Below the pieces are notes generated by a model that searched no databases, was not told the DNA's origin, and was given only the letters and a program-made list of their open reading frames with translations. A DNA stretch of 64,000 nucleotides from an uncultured Alistipes sp. (GTDB lineage Bacteria; Bacteroidota; Bacteroidia; Bacteroidales; Rikenellaceae). Shown here one piece after another: positions 52,434 to 61,498 of this stretch (the stretch's first letter is position 1; every line of letters begins with the position of its first letter). Location: NCBI GenBank assembly GCA_900539755.1, contig UQDC01000002.1, positions 62,001-126,000 of the forward strand, written 5' to 3'. Position numbers and translations under genes: made by a program.

Positions 52434-53228
52434 CTACACGGCAATCGGAGCCTTGATGGTCGGATAGGGATCGTATCCTTCGAGTGTAAAGTCTTCGTAT
52501 TGGAAATCAAAGATCGATTTGACCTCCGGATTCAATTTCATTGTAGGTAGTGGGCGAGGGGTGCGTGACAACTGCTCCTCGACCTGCTCCTGATGGTTGA
52601 GATAGATGTGCGCATCTCCTAAGGTGTGGACGAAATCGCCCGGTGTCAGTCCCGTCACTTGGGCTATCATCATGGTCAACAAGGCGTATGATGCGATGTT
52701 GAATGGCACGCCGAGAAAGACATCGGCACTCCGTTGGTAGAGCTGGCACGACAGTTTTCCGTCTGCCACATAAAATTGAAAGAGTGAGTGGCAGGGAGGT
52801 AAGGCCATTTTGTCGATTTCGGCAACATTCCATGCACTGACAATCAAGCGACGCGAATTGGGATTGTTGCGAATCTGATCGATCAGCTGCGTGATCTGGT
52901 CGATGTGACCTCCATCGGGAGTGGGCCAACTGCGCCATTGGTAGCCGTAGATCGGTCCCAGTTCACCGTTTGCATCGGCCCATTCGTCCCAGATGGTTAC
53001 TTTATGGTCGTGCAGGTATTGGATGTTGGTCTCGCCCCGTAGAAACCATAACAATTCGTAGATGATGGAGCGTAGATGCAGTTTTTTGGTGGTAAGCAGG
53101 GGGAAGCCCTGACTCAGATCGAAACGCATCTGATAACCGAATGTGCTGATGGTGCCGGTTCCGGTACGATCCCCTTTGATGGTTCCGTTGGTCTTGATAT
53201 GGCGAAGCAGATCGAGATAGGCTTGCAT
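52434..53228 (-). CDS. thyA: Thymidylate synthase
   Basis: Encodes 264 residues, the same length as E. coli ThyA. It methylates dUMP to dTMP using methylene-tetrahydrofolate. Visible: DRTGTGTISTFGYQMRFDL at 20-38 (Arg21), the catalytic Cys146 in ALPPCHSLFQFYV, QLYQRSADVFLGVPFNIASYALL and HIYLNHQEQ. The thyA-folA order is common in bacteria. A tRNA-like or other element is not present upstream. Confidence 0.97.
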   Translation of the reverse strand: MQAYLDLLRHIKTNGTIKGDRTGTGTISTFGYQMRFDLSQGFPLLTTKKLHLRSIIYELLWFLRGETNIQYLHDHKVTIWDEWADANGELGPIYGYQWRSWPTPDGGHIDQITQLIDQIRNNPNSRRLIVSAWNVAEIDKMALPPCHSLFQFYVADGKLSCQLYQRSADVFLGVPFNIASYALLTMMIAQVTGLTPGDFVHTLGDAHIYLNHQEQVEEQLSRTPRPLPTMKLNPEVKSIFDFQYEDFTLEGYDPYPTIKAPIAV

Positions 53229-53476
53229 GGCGTTTGATTTATTGTGTGTCAGTATTGTAGATCAACATCCTTACTGCGGCTTCAATACACGTTGTTGAGC
53301 GGAATAAGATGGATATTTATTGTTTTGTTTTTTCTCTTTTTATGTATTGCGTGTCGGAAACATGATTTTTGCTAAACGTGTTGCAGTAGATTGTTAATGT
53401 TGAGGTGTTTCTATAGCCCTTTCGAGTGTATGGGGTAATAGCAAATCTTGTATGTCTTGTTTGTCTCCGCGGTTTA

Positions 53477-54241
53477 TTAGTGCTTGTCAGCAGTATGCTC
53501 TGCCGGGTATTTTTTCAATTGGAATCCCTCCGGGCTTAGCTGACCGTATGTCGGATGTTCGATCCATTCTCCCAAAAAGGCAATTTCCCCTCCCTCCTGA
53601 AGCGGGAACAACTCTGCACAGTGAATGTGTCCACATACAAACAAATTGGCAGGGGCTTCCTGGTGTGCGTGTTGATAATGGTGTGCAAAACGGACAATAG
53701 GCTCATCCTCCCCTCGGAATTGGTGTGAAACTGGTCTTGAGGCTCGGTTGGATTGACTCCATCCATGTCCTAACGACATAGCCCAATAGGGATGCAGGGT
53801 TGAAAAAAGTGTGCGGAGCAACCTGTTCCGGAATACCCCAGACAAAATCCGTTGTCCCGCAGGACGAGGCCCCAGAACATCTCCATGACCGATGATCACG
53901 CGTTGCCCATATAGTTCAAACGAGGTGTAGGGGGCGTGGTGGAGCGTTACGCCGCATTCATCGTGCAGATAGCGAAAAGTCCAGATATCGTGATTGCCTC
54001 CGAAAAAATGGATTGGAATGCCTCGGTCGGTTAATTCGGAAAGTTTTCCTAATGTTCGGGTGAAGCCTTTGGGAACCACATGCCGATACTCATACCAAAA
54101 GTCAAAAATATCGCCGACCAAAAAGATCGCCTCAGCATCCTGTGCTACCTCAGCGAGCCATCGGACAAAAAGCTGTTCGCGTCCAGCTGGATCGACTCCT
54201 GCTGGCAGGCCAAGGTGGATATCCGATGCGAAGTAGTACAT
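53477..54241 (-). CDS. lpxH: UDP-2,3-diacylglucosamine diphosphatase (LpxH)
   Basis: Encodes 254 residues. Calcineurin-like phosphoesterase with all motifs: ASDIHLG (Asp7, His9), VGDIFDFWYEYR (Asp near 43), FGGNHDIWTF, IIGHGDVLGP and FVCGHIHCAEL. The D-I-F-D-F-W pattern and length identify LpxH, which cleaves UDP-diacylglucosamine to lipid X in lipid A synthesis at the inner membrane. An insertion near 125-165 (RNRLLRTLFSTLHPYWAMSLGHGWS) is the lipid-binding cap. The DUF4369 lipoprotein gene lies 74 bp upstream on the same strand. Confidence 0.92.
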   Translation of the reverse strand: MYYFASDIHLGLPAGVDPAGREQLFVRWLAEVAQDAEAIFLVGDIFDFWYEYRHVVPKGFTRTLGKLSELTDRGIPIHFFGGNHDIWTFRYLHDECGVTLHHAPYTSFELYGQRVIIGHGDVLGPRPAGQRILSGVFRNRLLRTLFSTLHPYWAMSLGHGWSQSNRASRPVSHQFRGEDEPIVRFAHHYQHAHQEAPANLFVCGHIHCAELFPLQEGGEIAFLGEWIEHPTYGQLSPEGFQLKKYPAEHTADKH

Positions 54242-54315
54242 GTCAGCATGTCGTGTGTATGAGTAGTTGCGGAAAGCATCCCCGTGTCAACGCTAATCCG
54301 CCGTCGTGTGGTCAG

Positions 54316-55470
54316 TTACAAAAGACCGTTGATCCGTGTGCGTAATTGTTCGCCTCGTAGATTGCGATCCACAATGTTGCCCTCACGATCGAGCAAAATG
54401 TTGACCGGCGTTGCTGCTACATTATAGCTCATAGCAGTCAGCCCTGTGAACCCAGCCAGGTCAATGACGTTGATCCAAGGTAACTTTTGGGTCTGTACCG
54501 ACATTACCCAATTGGCTTTGTCATCGTTCAAAGCAACCTGGTAGATCTCGAAACCTTTGTCTTTGTAATCTTTATACAAAGCTTTCATCTCGTTGTTCAT
54601 TCCGCTCGTGTTGGTGTCGGTAATGGACCAGAAGTACAACAATACCACTTTGCCATTCAGATCTGAAAGCTTGTGTTCGGTTTCGAACATATCCGGCAGT
54701 TTGATTTCAGGATGGTTCAGCGATGCTTCAGCGCGTTGTTGTCGGTTCATGCGTTGTGCCAATGCTGCGGCATCATCCATCTCCTTAAGATCACGTTGCA
54801 AAGCAATTACGTGTGGAGAGGTGGGGTATTTTTTAGACACCGAATCCGCTACCATACGGTAGTAAACGCGGCTGTCATTGGCATCAAACAATGTTTCGTC
54901 ATTGGGCAGTCGTTGGTAAAGCGCGTACACTGCAGCCATGGACGAAGCATTTTTTACCAAAAAGGCAATGTGCTCCCGCTTGATCTTGATGTAGTGCTGG
55001 GTGTACTCCTGCAGCAGTTTTTCGCGGCGAGCATCGCTATCGGTTGCGGTCGTTGCATAAAGATTGCCTAACGAATCAAGAGCGCTGACTCCGTTCGTGT
55101 ATAGCGTATTGAACTCTTTGAGTAATTGCGATTCGTCAGAACCTTCTACCGTATAATTGTGGCGTAAATCACACATCGAGTTGACCTTGAGTTTCTCACC
55201 AGGTGAGACAATCAGAGGAATGCGACTCTGTTTGTAAACAAGGTTATAGAATGTGGGAGCAGCCTCCGGAATGGTGACTGCAAAACTGTAATTGCCTTGC
55301 TGGTTGGTAACGGTTGAATCGACCACAGATACTCCTTTGGTCGTAATCATCTCCAGGTAAATAGTATCTTTACTAATGCCTGAGAAGGTTCCCGATATGT
55401 GGGCTTTGTTTTTTTGTCCGCATGAAACGGCTACTATGGCCATTGCTGACAGTAACAACAGTTTTTTCAT
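54316..55470 (-). CDS. DUF4369/thioredoxin-fold lipoprotein lacking CXXC
   Basis: Encodes 384 residues from the ATG at 55470; the -7 element at 55495-55502 lies just upstream and supports this start over the longer frame. Lipobox VSC with Cys at about 18, then a DUF4369 beta domain (AHISGTFSGISKDTIYLEM) and a helical middle, then a TlpA/AhpC-like thioredoxin fold (IKLPDMFETEHKLSDLNGKVVLLYFWS...). Where active TlpA proteins have W-C-x-x-C, this one reads WSITDTNTSGMN: no cysteine. The cis-Pro segment (VAATPVNILLDREGNIV) is kept. So it is probably a non-redox, periplasmic or outer-membrane binding protein. It precedes lpxH by 74 bp. Confidence 0.88.
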   Translation of the reverse strand: MKKLLLLSAMAIVAVSCGQKNKAHISGTFSGISKDTIYLEMITTKGVSVVDSTVTNQQGNYSFAVTIPEAAPTFYNLVYKQSRIPLIVSPGEKLKVNSMCDLRHNYTVEGSDESQLLKEFNTLYTNGVSALDSLGNLYATTATDSDARREKLLQEYTQHYIKIKREHIAFLVKNASSMAAVYALYQRLPNDETLFDANDSRVYYRMVADSVSKKYPTSPHVIALQRDLKEMDDAAALAQRMNRQQRAEASLNHPEIKLPDMFETEHKLSDLNGKVVLLYFWSITDTNTSGMNNEMKALYKDYKDKGFEIYQVALNDDKANWVMSVQTQKLPWINVIDLAGFTGLTAMSYNVAATPVNILLDREGNIVDRNLRGEQLRTRINGLL

Positions 55471-55494
55471 TTCGAGGTTTTGGATTCTACGTCC

Positions 55495-55502
55495 CAAAAA
55501 TA
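55495..55502 (-). promoter_or_regulatory. -7 element for DUF4369 lipoprotein gene
   Basis: Reads TATTTTTG on the minus strand, an exact -7 match, 25 nt upstream of the ATG at 55470, so the leader would be under 25 nt. No -33 match at the right spacing. Confidence 0.5.
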
Positions 55503-55693
55503 CAATAAAATTTTAATAATCTGTCTTTATCTCCTCGTTTCGTTGGAGCTTTTTCATCTTACTGCGAACATGCTGCAGTGCTTTTGGTCCGATGCAGTCC
55601 GCTTGGATGGTTGTAGCCGTTGCGATCGTTGGCTCTGAATGGCTACAGTTGCTGTGAGGATCAATTCTGATGAAATGAAGAAGATGTATTACC

Positions 55694-55727
55694 CACCAAA
55701 GGCCTTCGATTTCGAAGGCCTTTGGTG
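55694..55727 (-). terminator. 16-bp palindromic hairpin after GH57 gene
   Basis: Perfect 16-bp arms 55694-55709 and 55712-55727 with a 2-nt centre, 88 nt after the GH57 stop. It lacks a T-run on the minus strand, so it may protect or weakly terminate the transcript rather than act as a classical terminator. Confidence 0.55.
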
Positions 55728-55814
55728 AGAATAACTGTAATTTTAGTGGTTTTGCAATGAATTTATGCGCAAACCTTGTTTGTGCTTTTGAATCTGTGAA
55801 TGATCAATACCGTG

Positions 55815-57035
55815 TTATGCAGGAACGGCCTGTTTGTTCTGATAGGCCTCCAAACGACGTTGGATCTGGATTTCGAAATCACTCAAGACATTCATGTAAT
55901 TCACGAAGGCTTCATAAGGGGAGCCGTATGGATTGAAGTAGCTATGTACATCTCCATCCGAGAACCATTTGGTCGCCATGTAGTAGAAGTGATCGGAGCT
56001 CTGCATGAAACGCCAAACATAATTCAGATCGGGACTGTTAAGTTGGTGAACCTTCTCTCTGAGTGCATACAGTTTGGTGAAGGCTTCATTTTGCAGCTCG
56101 TTGCCTAACCAGGCGGTGACATCACGCTCTTCGTCTGCCCAAGAGATGGGGTAGGGTGAATGAAGAACTGCGACAGGCTGGAATTCAGCAGCCACTTCCG
56201 ATGGGGTGGCGAAACGTAGGGTGTTGCTTTCGATAATGGCACCGGGCAGGTCGCGCATGAAGTCGAAAATCCCGGATTCAGCCCATTGGTGTTCGCCGAA
56301 TGTTTCGTAATCCATGAACAGATTGATCGTGTCGCCGCTCATGTTGGGATCTGAAAGCCATCCGACATATTTCTCAACCGTCAAAGGCCACTCGTTCCAA
56401 CTCTGATTCGAGAATCGGAACGCAATATCATCGCTGAGTTTGAAATTACGCAGCAACAACCGTAATTTCTGATCTTTGGCATTGGCATAGATGAAATTGG
56501 GACTTTTCCATCCGAGGATGTGTTTTGCACCTTCGGTCAACATCGCTTCAAATCCCATCTCAGCAACAGTTTCTCCGATTGAATCGGAGTAAATCAATTC
56601 CGTATTGCGAAAGACACGCGGGCGTACACCAAACTCCTGTTTGATCACGTCAGAGTGCATGCGTACCTGTTCGATGAATTCGTCGCGATCGATCAATGAG
56701 GCGAGTGAGTGTGCGTAGGTCTCACCGAGAAACTCAACACATCCCGTTTTGGCCAAAGCACGGAAACTATCCAAAACTTCCGGTGCATAGGTGCGGAATT
56801 GTTCGATTGCCAGTCCTGACATGGAGAATGCCACCCGAAATTTACCTTTGTGAGCCTTGATTTGATCCAGCAGCAAGGCATTCATTGGCAGGTAGCATTT
56901 CTGAGCAATTTTCTGGAGAATGGTCTTATTGGTCAGATCGTCCAGATAGTTGTGATCCTTGCCCATATTGAAGAAACGGTACCGTTTCAGCCGAAGTGGC
57001 TGATGTACCTGAAAATAAAAGCAGACGGTCTTCAT
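55815..57035 (-). CDS. GH57 family alpha-amylase-like glycosidase
   Basis: Encodes 406 residues from the ATG at 57035 (MKTVCFYFQVHQPLRLKRY); the longer frame only adds a leader. Family GH57 (retaining, alpha-1,4-glucan acting) shows the conserved FQVHQPLRL near 8-16, AFSMSGLAIEQ, the EFLGETYAHSLASL block near 125, the nucleophile region FRNTELIYSD (Glu), and MDYETFGEHQW, which includes the acid/base Asp. No signal peptide, so it acts in the cytoplasm on storage glucan. It is the last gene of the glycogen cluster. The neighbours GT4, GH133 and GT35 fit this. A glucan-branching role, known for some GH57 members, cannot be excluded. Confidence 0.87.
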   Translation of the reverse strand: MKTVCFYFQVHQPLRLKRYRFFNMGKDHNYLDDLTNKTILQKIAQKCYLPMNALLLDQIKAHKGKFRVAFSMSGLAIEQFRTYAPEVLDSFRALAKTGCVEFLGETYAHSLASLIDRDEFIEQVRMHSDVIKQEFGVRPRVFRNTELIYSDSIGETVAEMGFEAMLTEGAKHILGWKSPNFIYANAKDQKLRLLLRNFKLSDDIAFRFSNQSWNEWPLTVEKYVGWLSDPNMSGDTINLFMDYETFGEHQWAESGIFDFMRDLPGAIIESNTLRFATPSEVAAEFQPVAVLHSPYPISWADEERDVTAWLGNELQNEAFTKLYALREKVHQLNSPDLNYVWRFMQSSDHFYYMATKWFSDGDVHSYFNPYGSPYEAFVNYMNVLSDFEIQIQRRLEAYQNKQAVPA

Positions 57036-57364
57036 CATGTGTATGTCGTTATTTTGTTTGTCGCTTTTGTTTCGGTCGAAGCGGGCAATACCGTTTGACT
57101 CATTGTGCAATCAATATGATATGTCTGTTTGCCGCTCCTGTCAGGTTTGACTGTGTGCTTAAGGTGTTAGAGTTTTGGTGTTAGGTGTCCTGTATCTTAC
57201 AATCAAGCGCTCATTTGCTGTGGAAGCAATTCAAATGCTTCTTGTCGTATGAAACGTTTTCCTTTGCGGTCTTTCCTTTCTTTTCTCAGCAATTCAATAA
57301 CCCTTAGGCTCAGTCAATATTTTGCTTTCAACTTTTTGTTTTGTCGGCGCAGTATGTTTCCGTA
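57036..57364. other. Intergenic region in glycogen cluster
   Basis: About 330 bp between the GT4 and GH57 genes. Only a short hairpin with 6-bp arms (GAAGCA/TGCTTC) near 57223-57241 was noticed. No gene supported. Confidence 0.45.
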
Positions 57365-58651
57365 TCAGAGGACTGATTCGTATACCCGTACAATTTCACC
57401 GGCTGCATCTTCCCAACGTAAGTTGGTCGCTTCATGGCAACCCCGTTCAGAAGACATCTTGGCCAATGCAGGGTATTTTACTAAACCGTAAATTGCATCG
57501 GCCAGCGCATCTACATCCCAGTAATCGACTTTAATTGCGTAGTCGAGCACTTCTGCTACTCCCGATTGCTTCGAGATAATGACCGGGACATTCGATTTCA
57601 TCGCCTCGAGCGGCGAAATGCCGAATGGCTCAGAGACTGACGGCATAACGTAAACGTCACTGAGAGCAAACATCTTTTGTACTTCGGCCCCACGCAGAAA
57701 TCCTGTGAAATGGAATCGGTTGGCAATACCCAGTTTGGCAACTCGGCGAATGACGTGGTTGAGCATATCCCCACTGCCTGCCATGACAAAACGGACATTA
57801 TCGACCCGTTTGAGTACCTTGGCTGCAGCTTCAACAAAATAGTCCGGCCCCTTTTGGTAGGTGATGCGTCCCAAAAATGTGACGATCTTATCATCTACAC
57901 CGCGCTCCTCGGCTTCGTGCTCCTGAGCGGCAAAGCGGACTGCATTGTGAACGGTCACCACTCTTTCCGGGGGAATGCCGTATTTGTTGATCACGATGTT
58001 TCGGGTCAGGTTACTTACTGCAATCACTCGGTCTGCCTCCATCATCCCGGTCCGTTCAATGTTGTAAACCTGTTGATTGATATTCTCTCCGCTACGGTCA
58101 AACTCCGTTGCGTGCATATGTACTACTAAGGGTTTGCCCGATACCCGCTTTGCAGCAATGCCGGCGTAGTAGGTCAACCAGTCGTGAGCGTGAATAACAT
58201 CGAACTGTCCGGCCAAATTCTTGGCAACCTGGGCTGCTACCATCGCATATCGCGCGATCTCTTCCATCAGGTTCGGGCCGTAACTTCCCGAGAAATTATA
58301 TCGCTCTTTCCAAACATCCCCTTGGGTTAAGAAACTCCCCGTTTGACGGGCCTGTTCGGAATAGCTGGCATACTCTTCGGGAGAGATGTAAGGCACCATG
58401 TTCGAATTGATGTGTATGAACGTGAGTTTCTCCCAGATGCTCTGTTGCTTCGGGTCACCGTATAAGGTCTCTACGTCAGAGGCATTGACCACGCGCACAA
58501 ATTGTTGATCCTCATCCCCGAATGCTTTGGGCATGACGAAGATCACCTTTACGCCATGCTGGGCCAACCCTCGCGTCATGCCGTAGCAGGCGGTCCCCAA
58601 ACCTCCTGCAATATGTGGGGGAAATTCCCAGCCGAACATCAAAACTCTCAT
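57365..58651 (-). CDS. Glycogen/starch-synthase-like GT4 glycosyltransferase
   Basis: Encodes 428 residues with GT-B fold. The start VLMFGWEFPPHIAGGLGTACYGMTRGLAQHG is that of glycogen-synthase-like GT4/GT5 enzymes of Bacteroidota; FDVIHAHDWLTYYAGIAA, KPLVVHMHATEFDRSG, and ADRVIAVSNLTRNIVINKYG follow, then the donor site FLGRITYQKGPDYFVEAAAKVL and MPSVSEPFGISPLEAMKSNVPVI with both acidic residues. It most likely elongates alpha-1,4-glucan from a nucleotide-glucose donor in the cytoplasm. It lies between GH133 and GH57 genes, with about 325-bp gaps on each side, so each gene may have its own promoter. Confidence 0.87.
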   Translation of the reverse strand: MRVLMFGWEFPPHIAGGLGTACYGMTRGLAQHGVKVIFVMPKAFGDEDQQFVRVVNASDVETLYGDPKQQSIWEKLTFIHINSNMVPYISPEEYASYSEQARQTGSFLTQGDVWKERYNFSGSYGPNLMEEIARYAMVAAQVAKNLAGQFDVIHAHDWLTYYAGIAAKRVSGKPLVVHMHATEFDRSGENINQQVYNIERTGMMEADRVIAVSNLTRNIVINKYGIPPERVVTVHNAVRFAAQEHEAEERGVDDKIVTFLGRITYQKGPDYFVEAAAKVLKRVDNVRFVMAGSGDMLNHVIRRVAKLGIANRFHFTGFLRGAEVQKMFALSDVYVMPSVSEPFGISPLEAMKSNVPVIISKQSGVAEVLDYAIKVDYWDVDALADAIYGLVKYPALAKMSSERGCHEATNLRWEDAAGEIVRVYESVL

Positions 58652-58975
58652 CTGTCTTGCTTTTATTGTTGTTCCTTATTCGTATTTCTGTCTGCCTGCG
58701 CAGCTTCGGATGTGTATTTTACTGACCCTCCGTTGTTGCTGCTATCCGTTCCAAAATTTTCATTTTGTCTCACGGGATGTACAAGGCTATATTCCCTAAT
58801 ACGGCTCTCCTGCATCCAACAGACCCGCACAACTTTCACATATACACTTGTTGGCACTATCCCCTCAATTGTTATCCTTGGTTGTGCTGAGAAAGTTTAT
58901 GCCTCTCTGGGTCGTTTGTGCAAGGACTTGATTGAGTCACCCAAACTTGTGTTCGAGTCGAATTACAAGAGATTC
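58652..58975. other. Intergenic region in glycogen cluster
   Basis: 324 bp between the GH133 and GT4 genes. I see no gene, consensus promoter or strong hairpin in it. Confidence 0.45.
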
Positions 58976-60919
58976 CTACATCTCTTTCTGGTAGCCGCCG
59001 TAATTTTCGATCATCTCATTGATGCGTAAAATCGCCCCGACACTCCATGCCTGTGAAAAGGCTCCTCGTGCATCGAATGGGGGATCTCCATCGTAGATCT
59101 CGGAAATGGAGGCCAATCCATTGTCACTGATATCCTCTTCGAAGTTTTTGATCAACTCAATCGCTTCGTTGCAGAAATCGGCTCCTTTGATATTAAAGCA
59201 GGCTTGAGCGTAGTGCTCCAGCAACCATGGCCATACGGTTCCCTGGTGATATGCCTTGTCTCGTGTCGGCTGGTCACCTTCGTAACGCCCTTCATACAGA
59301 GGATTACTCGGTGAGAGAGTGCGCAACCCTTTCGGGGTGAGCAGGTGACGCCGTACAATCAATAGTACGTCCAATACTTGTGACTCACTCAGCATGCGGT
59401 AAGGCAGCGAGCAGGCGATAATCTGATTCGGACGAATGAACATATTTTGTCCCTGGTCATCTACGTAGTCAGCCAGATACTCTTCCTTTGTATTCCAAAA
59501 CAGCTCGAGGAAAGAGGTTTTGATCTGTGCCGGTACGTCTTTCCATTGATGAACAAATGTGGTGTCACGATGTTTGCGAGCCAATTCCAACGTGTAGCTG
59601 ACGGCATTGTACCACAAGGCGTTAATCTCTACCTGATAACCGTCTCGACCGGTTACCGGCTTGCCATCCACAACGGCATCCATCCAGGTCATGGCCAAAT
59701 TCGGATTCGACGCCCACACCAACATATTGTCATTTACCCGGATGTGTTCGCCAATGCCTCGGCGATAGGCCTTGAGCACCTCCTTCATGGCGTGTCTGTA
59801 TTGCTTCCAGATCACTGCAGATCCGACATGTTTCTCCAATGCCTGCAAAGTCCAGAAGAACCACAGCGGGGCATCTACGGAGTTATATGCACTACCCATA
59901 TTGGGGAGGAGGCCGTCATGCATTTCGTTGACCAAAGTGTCGATCACATCGCGGCAATCCTGTACGTTCCCCTGAGTGAGGGTGATGCCGGGCAAAGCGA
60001 TAAAGGTATCGCGGCCCCAACGTCCGAACCATGGATATCCGGCGACAACCGCTGTCCGTTTTCCGTGGCGAACAATGAATTGTCGTGCCGAATGGCGCAA
60101 GCAAGAGAAAAAGTCGATCTTGTTGGAGCGTCGGGCCAGCTCTTCGTTGAATGTCTGTTCTAACTCTTCGGGTTTGGCCTGTCCAGTTGCGCAAGAGAAG
60201 ATAACGCTTTCTCCTTTGGCAATCTTCATCTCGAAATAACCGGTGGTCAATAGGTCTTCATGTGCCGGGTAACCACGCCGGGCCTCTTCGGCATATTCAA
60301 AATTGAGGAACCAGTCCGGAGCGGCTATGAATTCAGCTTCACTGCTGGTCTGCAAGTATAACCACGGGAATCCTTCGTAAAGACGGTTGCAAACGCCCCC
60401 TGTTACTGGATAACTGTGGGTGTCGGCTACCATGTTGGCATGCGTGAGTTCATGGCTTTTGCGGAAAGCGAGATAGGGACGCAAACGTAGCCATGTTTCA
60501 GATTTTGCCTCCAGCAGCGTGTAACGGATAAGCAGCTGAGTCCGACTGTGGATCCACAGCAACTCTTTTTGCAACGTTACCCCACCTACCCGATAGGTGA
60601 TTGTCGGGGTCGGGGTGTAGTTGAAGTTGATGATATATTTATGTCCACGGGGTTCGTAAACACCCGGGAAACGGTGAATGGCCAGATTGAAACTCTGATT
60701 GTGCTGGACAATCGTTTCGTCAATCGATGAAAGCAGCACATAGTTGTCATCTTCCTCTTCGTTACGCGGGCAGACGACCAGTCCGTGGTATTTGCGTGTG
60801 TTGCAGCAGACCATGGTCGTACTCATGTAACCACCGGCGCGATTGGTGCTTAGCATCTCACGGTGCAGGGAGTATTCGAGGTTGCCCAACTCATTTTTGT
60901 CAAAGTGTAGAACGCTCAT
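58976..60919 (-). CDS. Glycogen debranching enzyme, GH133 (amylo-alpha-1,6-glucosidase)
   Basis: Encodes 647 residues from the ATG at 60919 (MSVLHFDKNELGNLEYSLHREML); a start three codons upstream is possible. N-terminal GDE_N-like beta-sandwich (about 1-250: STNRAGGYMSTTMVCCNTRKYHGLVV) and C-terminal (alpha/alpha)6-barrel (about 270-645) with the catalytic-site block GYPWFGRWGRDTFIALPGITL near 300, PLWFFWTLQAL, the VEINALWYNAVSY region, and the closing YHQGTVWPWLLEHYAQA. It hydrolyses alpha-1,6 branches of glycogen. No signal peptide: cytoplasmic. The 56-bp tandem repeat starts right at its upstream edge and must contain or overlap its promoter. Confidence 0.92.
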   Translation of the reverse strand: MSVLHFDKNELGNLEYSLHREMLSTNRAGGYMSTTMVCCNTRKYHGLVVCPRNEEEDDNYVLLSSIDETIVQHNQSFNLAIHRFPGVYEPRGHKYIINFNYTPTPTITYRVGGVTLQKELLWIHSRTQLLIRYTLLEAKSETWLRLRPYLAFRKSHELTHANMVADTHSYPVTGGVCNRLYEGFPWLYLQTSSEAEFIAAPDWFLNFEYAEEARRGYPAHEDLLTTGYFEMKIAKGESVIFSCATGQAKPEELEQTFNEELARRSNKIDFFSCLRHSARQFIVRHGKRTAVVAGYPWFGRWGRDTFIALPGITLTQGNVQDCRDVIDTLVNEMHDGLLPNMGSAYNSVDAPLWFFWTLQALEKHVGSAVIWKQYRHAMKEVLKAYRRGIGEHIRVNDNMLVWASNPNLAMTWMDAVVDGKPVTGRDGYQVEINALWYNAVSYTLELARKHRDTTFVHQWKDVPAQIKTSFLELFWNTKEEYLADYVDDQGQNMFIRPNQIIACSLPYRMLSESQVLDVLLIVRRHLLTPKGLRTLSPSNPLYEGRYEGDQPTRDKAYHQGTVWPWLLEHYAQACFNIKGADFCNEAIELIKNFEEDISDNGLASISEIYDGDPPFDARGAFSQAWSVGAILRINEMIENYGGYQKEM

Positions 60920-60921
60920 GC

Positions 60922-61040
60922 GAATCAATTTTTCTTACTCATAAATATAAATAAAAATATCAAGAAAAGTATGCTTTGAATCAAATTTTCTTACTCGTAA
61001 ATATAAATAAAAATATCAAGAAAAGTATGCTTTGAATCAA
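60922..61040. repeat. 56-bp tandem duplication upstream of debranching gene
   Basis: Two directly adjacent copies, 60922-60977 and 60978-61033, differ at only two positions (60929/60985 and 60941/60997); seven further bases (61034-61040) begin a third copy. The unit is AT-rich. On the minus strand each unit contains TATTTATG or TATTTACG, close to the -7 consensus TAnnTTTG, so the promoter of the debranching gene may be duplicated. Confidence 0.85.
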
Positions 61041-61400
61041 ATATTAATGTTAATTAAATGTGCAAAATGTCGCTTGTAAGGGCCTTTATGACGGTTTCGT
61101 CTGCTTCGAGATAAGTGCACCTCTGGGTATAGCTGATGGTTGGAGAAGGAATAGTGAGAAGATCTGTACTTGGACGTATCAAATGAAATGAGCGATTTTG
61201 GAAGTAAAATGGTATGGATAAAGATTATAGAGCTATGAATTAAAGAACTTCGGCGAGATGACAGTTGCCCGGCTGGTGACAAGTATCGGAGATCGTATTC
61301 GGGAAGCAGTGATTCTGTGCTGGAATATGCGTCAGAATCGAAAAAGAGCGTTTGATGTGATTTTTGGGGAACAGCAGTTTTGATAAAAATAAGCCTGAAT

Positions 61401-61435
61401 AAAAAAATAAGCCTGGGTTGAAACCCAGGCTTATT
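61401..61435 (-). terminator. Intrinsic terminator of alpha-glucan phosphorylase gene
   Basis: A perfect 14-bp stem pairs 61406-61419 with 61422-61435 and, on the minus strand, ends in a run of T (plus-strand A7 at 61401-61407). It lies about 65 nt after the phosphorylase stop. Confidence 0.85.
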
Positions 61436-61498
61436 GGTAAGCAATGTTGAAGAATTTTATCATCTATTGTCCTCTACGAGTGAGGGAGATATTGTCTG

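Larger units (their letters stand above)
55471..55814. other. Intergenic region between GH57 and DUF4369 genes
   Basis: About 340 bp. Contains the -7 element at 55495-55502 and the long hairpin at 55694-55727. No gene seen. Confidence 0.55.
60920..61498. other. Intergenic region with tandem repeat and glgP terminator
   Basis: About 580 bp. It contains the 56-bp tandem duplication (60922-61040) and the terminator (61401-61435). The middle part, 61041-61400, shows nothing that I recognise. Confidence 0.6.

Noticed and set aside
59447..60163. Long plus-strand open frame (238 codons) opposite the debranching gene
   Set aside because: It is a shadow of a GH133 gene with complete motifs; no family resemblance and no ribosome site for the antisense frame.
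60922..61040. CRISPR array
   Set aside because: The repeat has only two units directly adjoining, without spacers; it is a simple tandem duplication.
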